Origin: Aureibaculum flavum
GTDB lineage: Bacteria; Bacteroidota; Bacteroidia; Flavobacteriales; Flavobacteriaceae
DNA: 64,000 nt
Assembly (NCBI RefSeq): GCF_016406085.1
Contig: NZ_JAEHFJ010000003.1
Location: 592,583 to 656,582 of the forward strand
Reading direction: 5' to 3'
A program made the position numbers and the translations under genes. This document shows positions 50,505 through 58,899 of the stretch, one piece after another (position 1 is the stretch's first letter; every line of letters starts with the position of its first letter). The notes beneath the pieces are model-generated. The model ran no database searches and was not told where the DNA came from. It was given only the letters and a program-made list of their open reading frames with translations.

Positions 50505-50988
50505 TATTGTTCATTTTTTCAATTTGTATACCTACATCTGTTACACCTTTTAACGATGTTATTCCATCAACTTCTCCACTTTTACGCATAGCTTGCTGAA
50601 TGGAGATGTTGTAAGTGCCAGTTGTAGGGAAAATTACATTGCTTTTAAATTCTAAAACGTTTTCTTTAAGATCGGTTAAACCTTCACCTAAAAATTTACC
50701 GTCTACATCTGCCATTTCATATTCTAACGTATCAACAACCTTATAATTGTTAGGAAAATCAATCCCTACAATTAAAAATAGATTACTGTAGGCATAGTCG
50801 TTATTATTTCTGAGATTTATATACACATTATTTCTAGAAATAGTATCAATTGGACTAAATTCAAATTTGACAAGAGAATCTTTATGCCATTCGGCATTTG
50901 GCATTGATTTGTATTGATTGAAAACTAAATTATCATTACATGAAATTAATGCTATTGAAACGAAAAGTAAGCCTAAAATATTACGCAT
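50497..50988 (-). CDS. gldH: Gliding motility lipoprotein GldH
   Basis: GldH is one of the lipoproteins needed for gliding in Flavobacterium johnsoniae. The ATG at 50986-50988 gives 163 residues starting MRNILGLLFVSIALISCNDN, a lipoprotein signal with lipidated Cys17. The remainder is beta-rich: VYINLRNNNDYAYSNLFLIVGIDFP, GEGLTDLKENVLEFKSNVIFP and YNISIQQAMR. A longer frame from 51063 would put a charged peptide before the signal, lying within ricT in another frame, so I reject it. The start overlaps ricT by 8 bp. Together with the T9SS-sorted peptidase this predicts a gliding or at least T9SS-bearing organism. Confidence 0.92.
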   Translation of the reverse strand: MRNILGLLFVSIALISCNDNLVFNQYKSMPNAEWHKDSLVKFEFSPIDTISRNNVYINLRNNNDYAYSNLFLIVGIDFPNNYKVVDTLEYEMADVDGKFLGEGLTDLKENVLEFKSNVIFPTTGTYNISIQQAMRKSGEVDGITSLKGVTDVGIQIEKMNNNE

Positions 50989-52150
50989 TTTTGCGGGGAG
51001 ATTTTCTTTTATTATTTCTGTTTTTTCTTCTTTTGTTACTCTTATTTCCTTTGTTTTTGTCAAATCTAGTTAAACTGTCTTGACCTACAACATTTGTAAA
51101 AGCAGCTTCAGGTTCAGCAGGGACATTTATTTTAGAGGCATACATTTCTAGACTAGCTACTTTTTTTCCTTCTTTATTTATTTTGATGATTTCGTTTACT
51201 TGTTCTGCTTCTAAATCTACCCATTGCATTGGGTTGTCTTTGTAGGCATACCAGAGTAACCCTTTAAAAATATCCATTTTCTGGAAAACAGCGGTTCCTT
51301 TTTCCGTTTGAAGCCAGGTATCTGTTTTTGGGAAATTTTTTAAAGCATCTAAATAAGAATCTAATTCATAATTTAAACAACATTTAAGCTTACCACATTG
51401 TCCGGCTAATTTTTGCGGGTTTAATGATAATTGCTGGTATCTAGCGGCTGAGGTGCTTACAGATCTAAAATCAGTTAACCAAGTAGAACAGCATAACTCG
51501 CGACCACATGAACCAATTCCACCGAGTCTAGCAGCTTCTTGACGTAGACCAACTTGTTTCATCTCAACTCTTATTTTAAAAGTTGTAGCCAATTCCTTGA
51601 TTAATAATCTAAAATCGACACGATCATCAGCAGTATAGTAAAACGTTGCTTTGTTACCATCTCCTTGGAATTCAATGTCTGAGAGTTTCATTTTTAGACC
51701 TAATCTCGAAACTATTAATCTAGATTTTCGTTGAACCTCCTGTTCTTTATCTCTTGCAGTTTGCCAAACTTCTATATCACGTTGCGAGGCTTTTCTGTAG
51801 ATTTGTTTTACTTCTTCACTATCAAAACTGACATCTTTTTTACGCATTTGAATTTTAACCAATTCTCCTGTTAAAGAAACAGTGCCAATATCATGTCCTG
51901 GTGAAGATTCTACAGCCACAACATCGCCAATAGCGATGGCTAAATTTTTTGTATTTTTAAAAAAATGCTTTCTACCGTTTTTAAAACGTACTTCAGAAAT
52001 GTTAAAAGAGGATTGCCCATTTGGCAATGTCATGTTAGAAAGCCAGTCGAAAACTGTTAATTTATCACAACTTCCAGTACCACAATTCCCATTACTTTTG
52101 CATCCTTTCGGTACACCATTTGTATCCGTAGAGCAACTATTACAGCTCAT
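50981..52150 (-). CDS. ricT: PSP1-domain regulator RicT (YaaT-like)
   Basis: A 389-residue protein with a cysteine-rich N-terminus (MSCNSCSTDTNGVPKGCKSNGNCGTGSC) and the PSP1 domain (about 60-240). In this domain are RFKNGRKHFFKN, VVAVESSPGHDIGTVSLTGELV, FYYTADDRVDFRLLIKELA, GGIGSCGRELCCSTWL and KLAGQCGKLKCCLNYELD, the cysteines that bind an Fe-S cluster in B. subtilis RicT of the Ric/Y complex. The C-terminus is basic (NKRRKNRNNKRKSPRKN), suggesting RNA binding. In Bacillus the complex modulates RNase Y; its role in Bacteroidota is not established. It overlaps gldH by 8 bp. Confidence 0.9.
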   Translation of the reverse strand: MSCNSCSTDTNGVPKGCKSNGNCGTGSCDKLTVFDWLSNMTLPNGQSSFNISEVRFKNGRKHFFKNTKNLAIAIGDVVAVESSPGHDIGTVSLTGELVKIQMRKKDVSFDSEEVKQIYRKASQRDIEVWQTARDKEQEVQRKSRLIVSRLGLKMKLSDIEFQGDGNKATFYYTADDRVDFRLLIKELATTFKIRVEMKQVGLRQEAARLGGIGSCGRELCCSTWLTDFRSVSTSAARYQQLSLNPQKLAGQCGKLKCCLNYELDSYLDALKNFPKTDTWLQTEKGTAVFQKMDIFKGLLWYAYKDNPMQWVDLEAEQVNEIIKINKEGKKVASLEMYASKINVPAEPEAAFTNVVGQDSLTRFDKNKGNKSNKRRKNRNNKRKSPRKNA

Positions 52151-52319
52151 ATTTTATATGTTATATTTATAATTATACGCAGAAATGAGTATAATGTAAA
52201 TTCGTTTTCAATTAAAACACAATAGATTTTCTACTGAATCGTTTTAATATTTAATTAATTTGTAAATATAAATATAATTCATAACATTAAAAGTTAATAA
52301 AATTATATTTAAAAATTAG

Positions 52320-52327
52320 TACTTTTG
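52320..52327 (+). promoter_or_regulatory. Bacteroidota -7 promoter element for the M23 peptidase gene
   Basis: TACTTTTG matches TAnnTTTG, 33 bp before the ATG at 52361. The 210-bp gap to ricT is otherwise A/T-rich without further visible signals. Confidence 0.45.
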
Positions 52328-52360
52328 ACACTTAAACACTTATTATAAAATGCAATCATA

Positions 52361-53734
52361 ATGAAAAGATTATTGCTTGTTTTGTCGCTACTACCTCTAA
52401 CTTGTTTTTCGCAAATAATAGGGGAAGCCAATGGAGGTGAAGTTCTGTTTAACCCAGATAATTTAGCGTGTATTTCGGAAGAAGCCAAAGCGAAAATTAA
52501 CGCCGAAGTTGAAGTTAATGTTGCCAAGTTAATAAAACAAGGCAAATTGTCGATAAAAAAAGCAGGTTTAGCATCACCGACATTTATTTGGCCAGTTCAA
52601 AAGGCGGCCACGAGTGATTTTAACGATGTTTGGGCAATTTCTAATTATGTAGATCATGATGCTACATTTCCCGATAATGTACAAGATTATAATTGTGGAA
52701 CAAGAACATATGACACTAGTTCTGGTTACAATCATTCAGGAACAGATATTTTTACATGGCCTTTTTCTTGGTATCAAATGGAAAATGATTTAGCTGAAGT
52801 TGTGGCTGCTGCTGCTGGAACTATTGTTTATAAAAATGATGGTGAGTTTGATGAGAGTTGTACAGCGAATTCAAATACATGGAACGCAATTTATATTCAG
52901 CATAGTGATGGCAGTAGAACTTGGTATGGTCATCTAAAAAATGGAAGTTTGACTACAAAAGAAGATGGAGACACGGTTGTAGCTGGAGAATTTTTAGGTA
53001 TTATAGGCAGCTCAGGGAATTCTACAGGGCCACATTTACACTTTGAAGTTTATGATAGTGGTAGTAATTTGATTGATCCTTTTAATGGAACTTGTAACAA
53101 TATTACAACCTGGTGGCAAGACCAACCGGATTATAATGACCCAAATATAAATGCTGTTTTAACACATAGTGCACCGCCGGAATTTAATACTTGTCCTGAA
53201 ACAGAAACTACCAATTTACAGAATAAATTCTTGCCGAATTCAGATATTTATATGGCGGGGTATTTAAAAGATCAACTTGCTGGAACTACAATTTATGTTA
53301 GATTATTTAAACCCGACGGAAGTAATATTCAATGGTCTCTAGCATTGACAAACACTTATACTACTTCTTATTGGTATTGGGACCTTAACAATCTTTCTGA
53401 ATTAGGTACATATAAACTGCGAATGACTTACGAAGGGCAATCGGTTGATCATGAATTTGAAGTAGCTTCTACTTTAGGTATTGAAGATGAAAAATTAGCA
53501 CAAATTTCAGTAGCTCCTAATCCTTTTGAGGATGAATTAAAAATTTCAGGCTTTACGTTTGATCAAGCGGATTACAATATGGCTGTTTTTAATCAATTAG
53601 GTCAAAAAGTTGTTGAAAAAGAAGTTTTTTCTGATCGTTTAGATTTACAATTTTTATCTAAAGGTTTGTATTTTCTAAACATTGGTGATAAAACTACAGG
53701 AAGTTCAAAATCATTTAAAATCGTAAAAAAATAA
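52361..53734 (+). CDS. Secreted M23 (lysostaphin-type) metallopeptidase with T9SS type A sorting domain
   Basis: A 457-residue secreted protein. The N-terminal signal (MKRLLLVLSLLPLTCFSQ) precedes an M23 domain (about 95-250) with the zinc ligands in YNHSGTDIF (H and D) and HLHFEVYD, and the HSDGSRTWYGHLKNGS strand. A beta-sandwich region of about 115 residues follows. The last 80 residues form a type A T9SS C-terminal domain: SVAPNPFEDELKISGF, VFNQLGQKV, LSKGLYFLNI and a basic end SKSFKIVKK. It should be exported by Sec and then T9SS, and would cut peptide bridges or glycine-rich proteins of prey or self. It directly abuts holB. Confidence 0.92.
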   Translation: MKRLLLVLSLLPLTCFSQIIGEANGGEVLFNPDNLACISEEAKAKINAEVEVNVAKLIKQGKLSIKKAGLASPTFIWPVQKAATSDFNDVWAISNYVDHDATFPDNVQDYNCGTRTYDTSSGYNHSGTDIFTWPFSWYQMENDLAEVVAAAAGTIVYKNDGEFDESCTANSNTWNAIYIQHSDGSRTWYGHLKNGSLTTKEDGDTVVAGEFLGIIGSSGNSTGPHLHFEVYDSGSNLIDPFNGTCNNITTWWQDQPDYNDPNINAVLTHSAPPEFNTCPETETTNLQNKFLPNSDIYMAGYLKDQLAGTTIYVRLFKPDGSNIQWSLALTNTYTTSYWYWDLNNLSELGTYKLRMTYEGQSVDHEFEVASTLGIEDEKLAQISVAPNPFEDELKISGFTFDQADYNMAVFNQLGQKVVEKEVFSDRLDLQFLSKGLYFLNIGDKTTGSSKSFKIVKK

Positions 53735-54892
53735 ATGCTTTTTTCAAATATTATAGATCAAGAAACAGTAAAAAAACAACTTATCTATAGTGTTGAAAGA
53801 AACCGAATACCCCATGCACAACTTTTTGTTGCACCAAAGGGTACAGGTGCTTTACCATTGGCTATTGCTTACGCTCAATATATTTTATGTAATAATACTG
53901 ACGGCGAAAATAATGTTGGGAACCAGGCCTGTAATACAAAGATTAACAACTTAAGTCATCCAGATTTGCATTTTGCATTTCCTGTTGCCACAACGGATAA
54001 GGTGAAAAGACACCCTGTAAGTGATTTCTTTTTAGAAGAATGGCGTCAGTTTATAAATGATAACCCGTATGGCGATTTGTTAAGTTGGTATACACATTTA
54101 GGTATTGAAAATAAACAAGGTCAAATTGGTGTAGATGAAGCAGAAGCAATTGTAAAAAAGTTGATTCTAAAATCGTACGAAGGTGGTTATAAGGTCATGA
54201 TTATTTGGATGGCCGAGAAGCTTAATACTGCGGCAGCCAATAAATTGCTAAAACTAATAGAAGAACCACCAAACAAGACTATTCTATTATTGGTTACTGA
54301 GAGTGAAGAGCAAATAATTAGTACCATATTATCCCGTTGTCAGATTGTAAAATTAAATCCTTTAAGTGAAAATCATATTAAGGAAGCTTTAATAGTACGA
54401 GAGCAAATTACAGAAAATGAAGCCGTAAAGATTGCTCATCAAGCAGATGGTAATTGGAATAAAGCAAGAAATATTCTACATAACTCAACAAGCGATGAAC
54501 AATTTGAACAATGGTTTATTACTTGGGTACGAACCGCTTTTAAAGCAAAAGGTAATGCTGCCGTAATACAAGAACTAATTGCTTGGAGTGATGCTATTGC
54601 ATCAAACGGTAGAGAGGTTCAGAAAAGTTTTTTAAACTACTGTCTCCAATTTTTTAGACAAGCTTTATTAAAAAATTACACAGCAGATTCGTTGGTGTTT
54701 TTAGAGCCCTATACCACAAGTTTCGATTTAGATAAATTTGCTCCGTTTGTTCATAGTGGTAATATTATGGAAATAACCAAAGAGCTTAATGATGCTATTT
54801 ATCATATTGAGCGTAATGGTAATGCCAAAATCATCTTATTGGATTTATCAATAAAGTTAACGCGGTTACTACATCAAAAAGAAGTCGTTTAA
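53735..54892 (+). CDS. holB: DNA polymerase III subunit delta prime (clamp loader), Walker A degenerate
   Basis: The delta-prime subunit of the clamp loader, 385 residues. Family features are VERNRIPHAQLFVAPKGTGAL at the Walker A position, NLSHPDLHFAFPV, KVMIIWMAEKLNTAAANKLLKLIEEPPNKTILLLVTESEEQIISTILSRCQIVKL with the S-R-C motif, and a C-terminal helical collar domain. The Walker A has lost the G-K-T/S triplet, as in many delta-prime subunits, which do not hydrolyse ATP. The four zinc cysteines are only partly kept (C in CNNTDG and CNTKIN). The ATG follows the stop of the M23 gene with no gap. Confidence 0.92.
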   Translation: MLFSNIIDQETVKKQLIYSVERNRIPHAQLFVAPKGTGALPLAIAYAQYILCNNTDGENNVGNQACNTKINNLSHPDLHFAFPVATTDKVKRHPVSDFFLEEWRQFINDNPYGDLLSWYTHLGIENKQGQIGVDEAEAIVKKLILKSYEGGYKVMIIWMAEKLNTAAANKLLKLIEEPPNKTILLLVTESEEQIISTILSRCQIVKLNPLSENHIKEALIVREQITENEAVKIAHQADGNWNKARNILHNSTSDEQFEQWFITWVRTAFKAKGNAAVIQELIAWSDAIASNGREVQKSFLNYCLQFFRQALLKNYTADSLVFLEPYTTSFDLDKFAPFVHSGNIMEITKELNDAIYHIERNGNAKIILLDLSIKLTRLLHQKEVV

Positions 54893-54895
54893 AAT

Positions 54896-55555
54896 TTACT
54901 GCAACACATAAAAATAGATCGCCATAAAGTGCGAAAAACTCCCCAATAATACAAATACATGAAAAATAGTATGGTTGTATTTTATTTTTGGAATGCTATA
55001 TAAGATGGCACCTACGGTATAAAATACGCCACCAGCCAGTAGCCAATATAATCCGTTTATGGGCAAATTTTCTAGTAACGGTTTTACGGCAAAAATGATA
55101 ATCCATCCCATACCAATATAAGCTGCGGTAGAAATTTTTTCAAACCTACCAGTGTAAAATAATTTAAGAAAAACTCCAACAAGAGCAATTCCCCAAGTAA
55201 TGCCAAAGATTGTCCAACCTAACGTTCCTTTTAAAGTAATGAGTGTAAAAGGAGTATAGGTTCCTGCAATAAGGACATAAATGGCAGCATGATCTAAAAT
55301 GTTTAATTTTTTACGTAATTCTGGCTGTTGGGAGTAATGGTAAAAAGTAGAAGCAGAGTACAACAAGATTAAACTCGCTCCAAAAATAGAAAAACTTACA
55401 ATATGCCTTGCGGTTCCATGATTATTAGCATGAATAATTAAAACGACTAAGGCTATAATACTTAAAACTAATCCAATAGCATGTGTAAGTACATTTAGTC
55501 TTTCTTCGGTAGAATTATAATATGTTAGATGTTCATTTTTCATCATTGATATCAT
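54896..55555 (-). CDS. Hemolysin III / TrhA family membrane protein (PAQR-like)
   Basis: A seven-helix membrane protein of 219 residues. The first helix is preceded by HLTYYNSTEERLNVLTHAIG with the conserved E-x-x-N-x-x-T/S-H motif, and the family's SASTFYHYSQQPELRKKLNILDHAAIYVLIAGTYTPF is intact with H and D positions for zinc; HVFVLLGSFSHFMAIYFYV near the C-terminus closes it. These proteins are often wrongly called haemolysins; B. subtilis and E. coli relatives regulate membrane energetics. The start at 55555, 55546 or 55543 is undecided; all overlap plsC by up to 23 bp. Confidence 0.92.
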   Translation of the reverse strand: MISMMKNEHLTYYNSTEERLNVLTHAIGLVLSIIALVVLIIHANNHGTARHIVSFSIFGASLILLYSASTFYHYSQQPELRKKLNILDHAAIYVLIAGTYTPFTLITLKGTLGWTIFGITWGIALVGVFLKLFYTGRFEKISTAAYIGMGWIIIFAVKPLLENLPINGLYWLLAGGVFYTVGAILYSIPKIKYNHTIFHVFVLLGSFSHFMAIYFYVLQ

Positions 55556-56279
55556 TAATTAATTCTGTATATATAGTGTCAAAAGCCTCTTTTTTAATGG
55601 ATTCCATATCGTCAACAGTTAAACCTTCTGTTTGGATAAATTTATGAATTTTTACTCGTAATTTACCTGGCCACCCACTAAAAAATGTCCATGAAAAACG
55701 TTTTTTTACATCGTAGAAAGTCATGGGTACTATGGGTATTTGATGTTCAATTGCCAAGCGGAAGGCACCATTTTTGAACTCACTTAACACAATATCTTCG
55801 TGAGGTACTAATCCCTCAGGGAAAATGGCAATGCTTAAGCCTTGATCTAATTTCTTTTGAGCCAAAATATATACTCTTTTCCGACTTTCAGCATTACTTC
55901 TGTCCACCCAAATACTTGTTTTTCTAAAAACATATCCAAATAAGGGCAGTTTTACCAATTCTTTTTTACCAACAAACACAGCTGGGTTTTTCATTACAGA
56001 CAGCATTAACATTACATCAATTAGAGAGGCGTGGTTTGCAATAAACAAATAGCTCTTACCAGGGATTATTTCTTCTTCTGTCTCAACTACAGGTTTAAAG
56101 CCCATCACAAATAGGATGGTTTTACCCCAAGCCTTGGCAATTTTAAAAAAAGTGGGATATAAACTATCGAAAGAGATTACCACAATTAAAATGGGTAACG
56201 CAACAAGGATTGAAAAAAATACCCATCCATAAAACCAAATACGCCAAAATACGCGAAAAATATTTTTTAAAAAATTCAT
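55533..56279 (-). CDS. plsC: 1-acyl-sn-glycerol-3-phosphate acyltransferase
   Basis: PlsC makes phosphatidic acid from lysophosphatidate at the inner membrane. The 248-residue protein has an N-terminal membrane helix (about 15-38), the NHASLIDVMLM motif (HX4D) near 79, FVGKKELVKLPLFGYVFRK, a FPEGLVPHE motif near 150 (F-P-E-G) and the VPMTFYD block near 180. All four acyltransferase blocks are recognisable. It overlaps the hemolysin III gene and is first of the two-gene unit; trpS is divergent. Confidence 0.92.
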   Translation of the reverse strand: MNFLKNIFRVFWRIWFYGWVFFSILVALPILIVVISFDSLYPTFFKIAKAWGKTILFVMGFKPVVETEEEIIPGKSYLFIANHASLIDVMLMLSVMKNPAVFVGKKELVKLPLFGYVFRKTSIWVDRSNAESRKRVYILAQKKLDQGLSIAIFPEGLVPHEDIVLSEFKNGAFRLAIEHQIPIVPMTFYDVKKRFSWTFFSGWPGKLRVKIHKFIQTEGLTVDDMESIKKEAFDTIYTELINDINDEK

Positions 56280-56400
56280 TGGGGTAAATTTAGGGAATCT
56301 GTATAAACTCCAATGTGTAAATTTAAAATCTCAAAAAAGACGGGAATATAATTTTTTAAATTTGTTTTTTAGAATTTGAAATATTGTGATTTGTGATTTG

Positions 56401-56408
56401 TACTTTTG
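56401..56408 (+). promoter_or_regulatory. Bacteroidota -33/-7 promoter for trpS
   Basis: TACTTTTG matches TAnnTTTG exactly, with TTTG at 56375-56378, 22 bp upstream, and the ATG at 56426 17 bp downstream. It is among the best-formed promoters in the window. Confidence 0.6.
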
Positions 56409-56425
56409 CTTTAGAAAAATAAGTT

Positions 56426-57394
56426 ATGTCAAGAATTCTTACAGGAGTACAAAGTACCGGAACACCACATTTAGGCAATTTGTTAGGAGCAATTATACCA
56501 GCTATTGAAATGTCTAATGATTCATCAAATGATTCGTTTTTGTTTATTGCTAACATGCATACATTAACACAAATAAAAGATGGAGCTATAATAAAGCAAA
56601 ATACGTATAGCACAGCGGCTGTATGGCTAGCATTTGGAGTTGACATAAATAAAACGGTTTTTTATCGACAGAGTGATGTGCCTCAAGTAACAGAATTGTC
56701 TTGGTATTTAAGTTGTTTTTATCCTTATCAGCGTTTAACATTGGCTCATGGTTTTAAAGATAAGGCAGATAGGCTTGATGATGTTAATGCAGGGCTTTTT
56801 ACATATCCTATGTTAATGGCAGCAGATATTTTGATTTATGATGCTGAGGTAGTGCCTGTTGGTAAAGACCAATTGCAACATTTAGAAATGAGTAGGGATG
56901 TGGCCAATCGTTTTAATCATAAAATGGGTGATACGTTGGTGCCGCCTGACGCCAAAATAGAAGAGAATGTAATGATTGTGCCTGGTCTTGATGGTGAAAA
57001 GATGAGTAAATCACGCGGCAATGAGATTAATTTATTTTTGGATGATAAAAAGTTGCGTAAAGTGATTATGAAAATCCAAACGGATAGTACTCCGATGGAA
57101 GAGCCTAAAGATCCGGAGACTTGTAACTTATTCGCCTTATACAAATTGGTAGCTAATGAAGAGCAAATTGCTGAAATGAGGGCTAATTATTCAGGTGGAA
57201 ATTATGGTTATGGGCATGCTAAACAAGCTTTTTATGATTTGCTAATTACCAAATATGCTAAAGAACGAGAGTTGTATCATCATTACATGAATAATCTGAA
57301 TGAAATTGATGAGGCATTGGCAATTGGAGCCGAAAAAGCAAGGAAAGTGGCGAATGAAGTATTGGGTAGAGTTAGGGAGAAGTTGGGTTATTAA
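56426..57394 (+). CDS. trpS: Tryptophan--tRNA ligase
   Basis: Class I aminoacyl-tRNA synthetase of 322 residues. The HIGH-like motif is GTPHLGNLLGA near residues 11-21 and the KMSKS motif DGEKMSKSRGNEI near 190. PMLMAADILIYDAEVVPVGKDQLQHLEMSRDVANRFN is the well-conserved tryptophanyl-AMP pocket region. The length fits the compact bacterial TrpRS. It is a single gene with a consensus promoter; an intergenic repeat with a hairpin lies immediately downstream. Confidence 0.97.
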   Translation: MSRILTGVQSTGTPHLGNLLGAIIPAIEMSNDSSNDSFLFIANMHTLTQIKDGAIIKQNTYSTAAVWLAFGVDINKTVFYRQSDVPQVTELSWYLSCFYPYQRLTLAHGFKDKADRLDDVNAGLFTYPMLMAADILIYDAEVVPVGKDQLQHLEMSRDVANRFNHKMGDTLVPPDAKIEENVMIVPGLDGEKMSKSRGNEINLFLDDKKLRKVIMKIQTDSTPMEEPKDPETCNLFALYKLVANEEQIAEMRANYSGGNYGYGHAKQAFYDLLITKYAKERELYHHYMNNLNEIDEALAIGAEKARKVANEVLGRVREKLGY

Positions 57395-57439
57395 CCTTTC
57401 CGTCCTTCGGACACCTTCCCTTCATAAGGGGAGGAATTA
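57394..57439. repeat. Short intergenic repeat with hairpin (copy related to 34755-34834)
   Basis: CCTTTCCGTCCTTCGGACACC contains the perfect small stem GTCC/GGAC, and CCTTCCCTTCATAAGGGGAGG gives a second stem of the CCTTCCC/GGGGAGG type. It begins at the stop of trpS and could act as its terminator. The arrangement is of a kind often scattered between genes in flavobacteria; the copy at 34755-34834 has decayed. Confidence 0.45.
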
Positions 57440-57468
57440 AACACAAGATAATTTAAAGCTAATTATCC

Positions 57469-57720
57469 TTAGAATTTTGCAAATAAAATGATCATAGCTA
57501 CTATATAAAATAATATTCCCAAAAGTCTGGCAATACCAGCTTGTTTCATTTTTTTGTCAAATCCATATGTTGCAAATCGATTTTCTTGATCATCATTAAA
57601 ATCTCTTTTGGATATATACCGTAGACTCATATTTATTGGAAGTAAGAAAAATCCGAACCATTCAGCAATAGTTAATGAAGCGTTTTTACGCTTTTCTTTA
57701 TTTTCTTCTACTAGGTTCAT
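57469..57720 (-). CDS. Small membrane protein of unknown function
   Basis: An 83-residue protein with two membrane segments (about 18-35 LTIAEWFGFFLLPINMSLRY and 62-82 GIARLLGILFYIVAMIILF), separated by an acidic stretch (RDFNDDQENRFATYGFD). It lies 2 bp downstream of the aldo/keto reductase gene on the same strand, suggesting co-transcription. It is conserved-looking rather than random in composition, but I do not recognise a family. Confidence 0.65.
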   Translation of the reverse strand: MNLVEENKEKRKNASLTIAEWFGFFLLPINMSLRYISKRDFNDDQENRFATYGFDKKMKQAGIARLLGILFYIVAMIILFAKF

Positions 57721-57722
57721 GA

Positions 57723-58754
57723 CTAAGCCGCAGGATTAGGCATCTTACCATGAACGGTATTAATTTCCGTAATAATTTCTTCAGATAATTCAACGTTTAT
57801 ACTATCAATATTTTCTTTAAGCTGTGTCATTTTTGTTGCTCCAATTATATTACTCGTTAAAAAAGGTAGTTGATTTACAAAAGCAAGTGACATTTGGGCT
57901 AAACTGAGTCCGTGTTTTTGAGCAATTTTCGAGTATTCTATTACCGCTTTTTCAGCTTCCGTACTACTATATCTATGATAGACTGGAAATAAATCTACAC
58001 GTGAGTCTTTAGGCATATTTCCGCCCAAGTATTTGCCAGATAATACTCCAAACGCCATTGGAGAATAGGCTAATAAGCCAATATTTTCTCTTAAAGCGAC
58101 TTCTGACAGGCCTGTTTCAAAAATACGATGTAATAAAGAATAGGCGTTCTGAATGGTAACCATTCTTGGTAATTTTTTTGTTTTGGCCTCTTCTAAATAT
58201 CGCATAGTGCCCCAAGGCGTTTCGTTTGAAAGTCCAACATGTTTTATTTTACCTTGTTTAACAAAACCATCTAAGGTCTCTAAAACTTCAGCAAAATTAT
58301 CTTCCCATTGATTTTCTTGATTGTATGGATAATCCCTAACGCCAAAACAATTTACAGGTCTTTCTGGCCAATGTAATTGATACAGGTCTAAATAATCTGT
58401 TTGTAATCTCTTTAAGCTACCATTTAGAGCCTCCGTAATTGCTTGTTTTGAAAAACCAGTGTCTCGAATATGAGCTATACCTGGTCCAGCAATTTTTGAC
58501 GCCAATACGATTTTTTCTCTATTTCCTGTTTTTTTAATCCATGTCCCGATTATTCTTTCAGTTGAACCATACGTTTCTGCTTTTCCGGGTACGGAATACA
58601 TTTCAGCAGTATCAAAAAAGTTAACACCTTGTTCAAGAGCGTAATCCATTTGCTCGTGACCTTCGGCTTCGGTATTTTGTTGACCCCATGTCATGGTACC
58701 CAAACAGATTTTACTAACTTCAATATTAGTTTCTGGTAATTTGTTGTACTTCAT
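57723..58754 (-). CDS. Aldo/keto reductase (Tas-like)
   Basis: A 343-residue NADPH-dependent oxidoreductase with a TIM barrel. It begins LPETNIEVSKICLGTMTWGQQN, the typical Tas-type start. The catalytic Asp-Tyr pair is in NFFDTAEMYSVP near 45-56 and the Lys in VLASKIAGPG near 83. LYQLHWPERPVNCFG with the catalytic His near 123 follows. The family reduces aldehydes and ketones; physiological substrate is unknown. It is first of a two-gene unit with the small membrane protein, downstream of pgk on the same strand but separated by a strong hairpin. Confidence 0.93.
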   Translation of the reverse strand: MKYNKLPETNIEVSKICLGTMTWGQQNTEAEGHEQMDYALEQGVNFFDTAEMYSVPGKAETYGSTERIIGTWIKKTGNREKIVLASKIAGPGIAHIRDTGFSKQAITEALNGSLKRLQTDYLDLYQLHWPERPVNCFGVRDYPYNQENQWEDNFAEVLETLDGFVKQGKIKHVGLSNETPWGTMRYLEEAKTKKLPRMVTIQNAYSLLHRIFETGLSEVALRENIGLLAYSPMAFGVLSGKYLGGNMPKDSRVDLFPVYHRYSSTEAEKAVIEYSKIAQKHGLSLAQMSLAFVNQLPFLTSNIIGATKMTQLKENIDSINVELSEEIITEINTVHGKMPNPAA

Positions 58755-58844
58755 GAAATAAGAGTTTTAATGTTTGTTAATTTGGGAGGATGAAAAATAG
58801 ATCTATCTAAATAATTCTCACTTTTTCGTGTTATTTTAAATACA

Positions 58845-58878
58845 AAAGACAGAGCTATAATAATGAAACTCTGTCTTT
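58845..58878 (-). terminator. Rho-independent terminator of pgk
   Basis: AAAGACAGAG (58845-58854) and CTCTGTCTTT (58869-58878) are perfect 10-bp complements with a 14-base loop. On the minus strand the stem is followed by TTTTGTATTT. It lies 22 bp after the pgk stop. Confidence 0.75.
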
Positions 58879-58899
58879 AGAATAGTTTATGTAAACTAA

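Noticed and set aside
50989..51063. Longer start for gldH
   Set aside because: It would place a charged 25-residue peptide before a clear lipoprotein signal and lies in another frame of ricT.
54896..55555. True haemolysin
   Set aside because: The protein belongs to the hemolysin III/TrhA membrane family, whose members are not established pore-forming toxins in this context.
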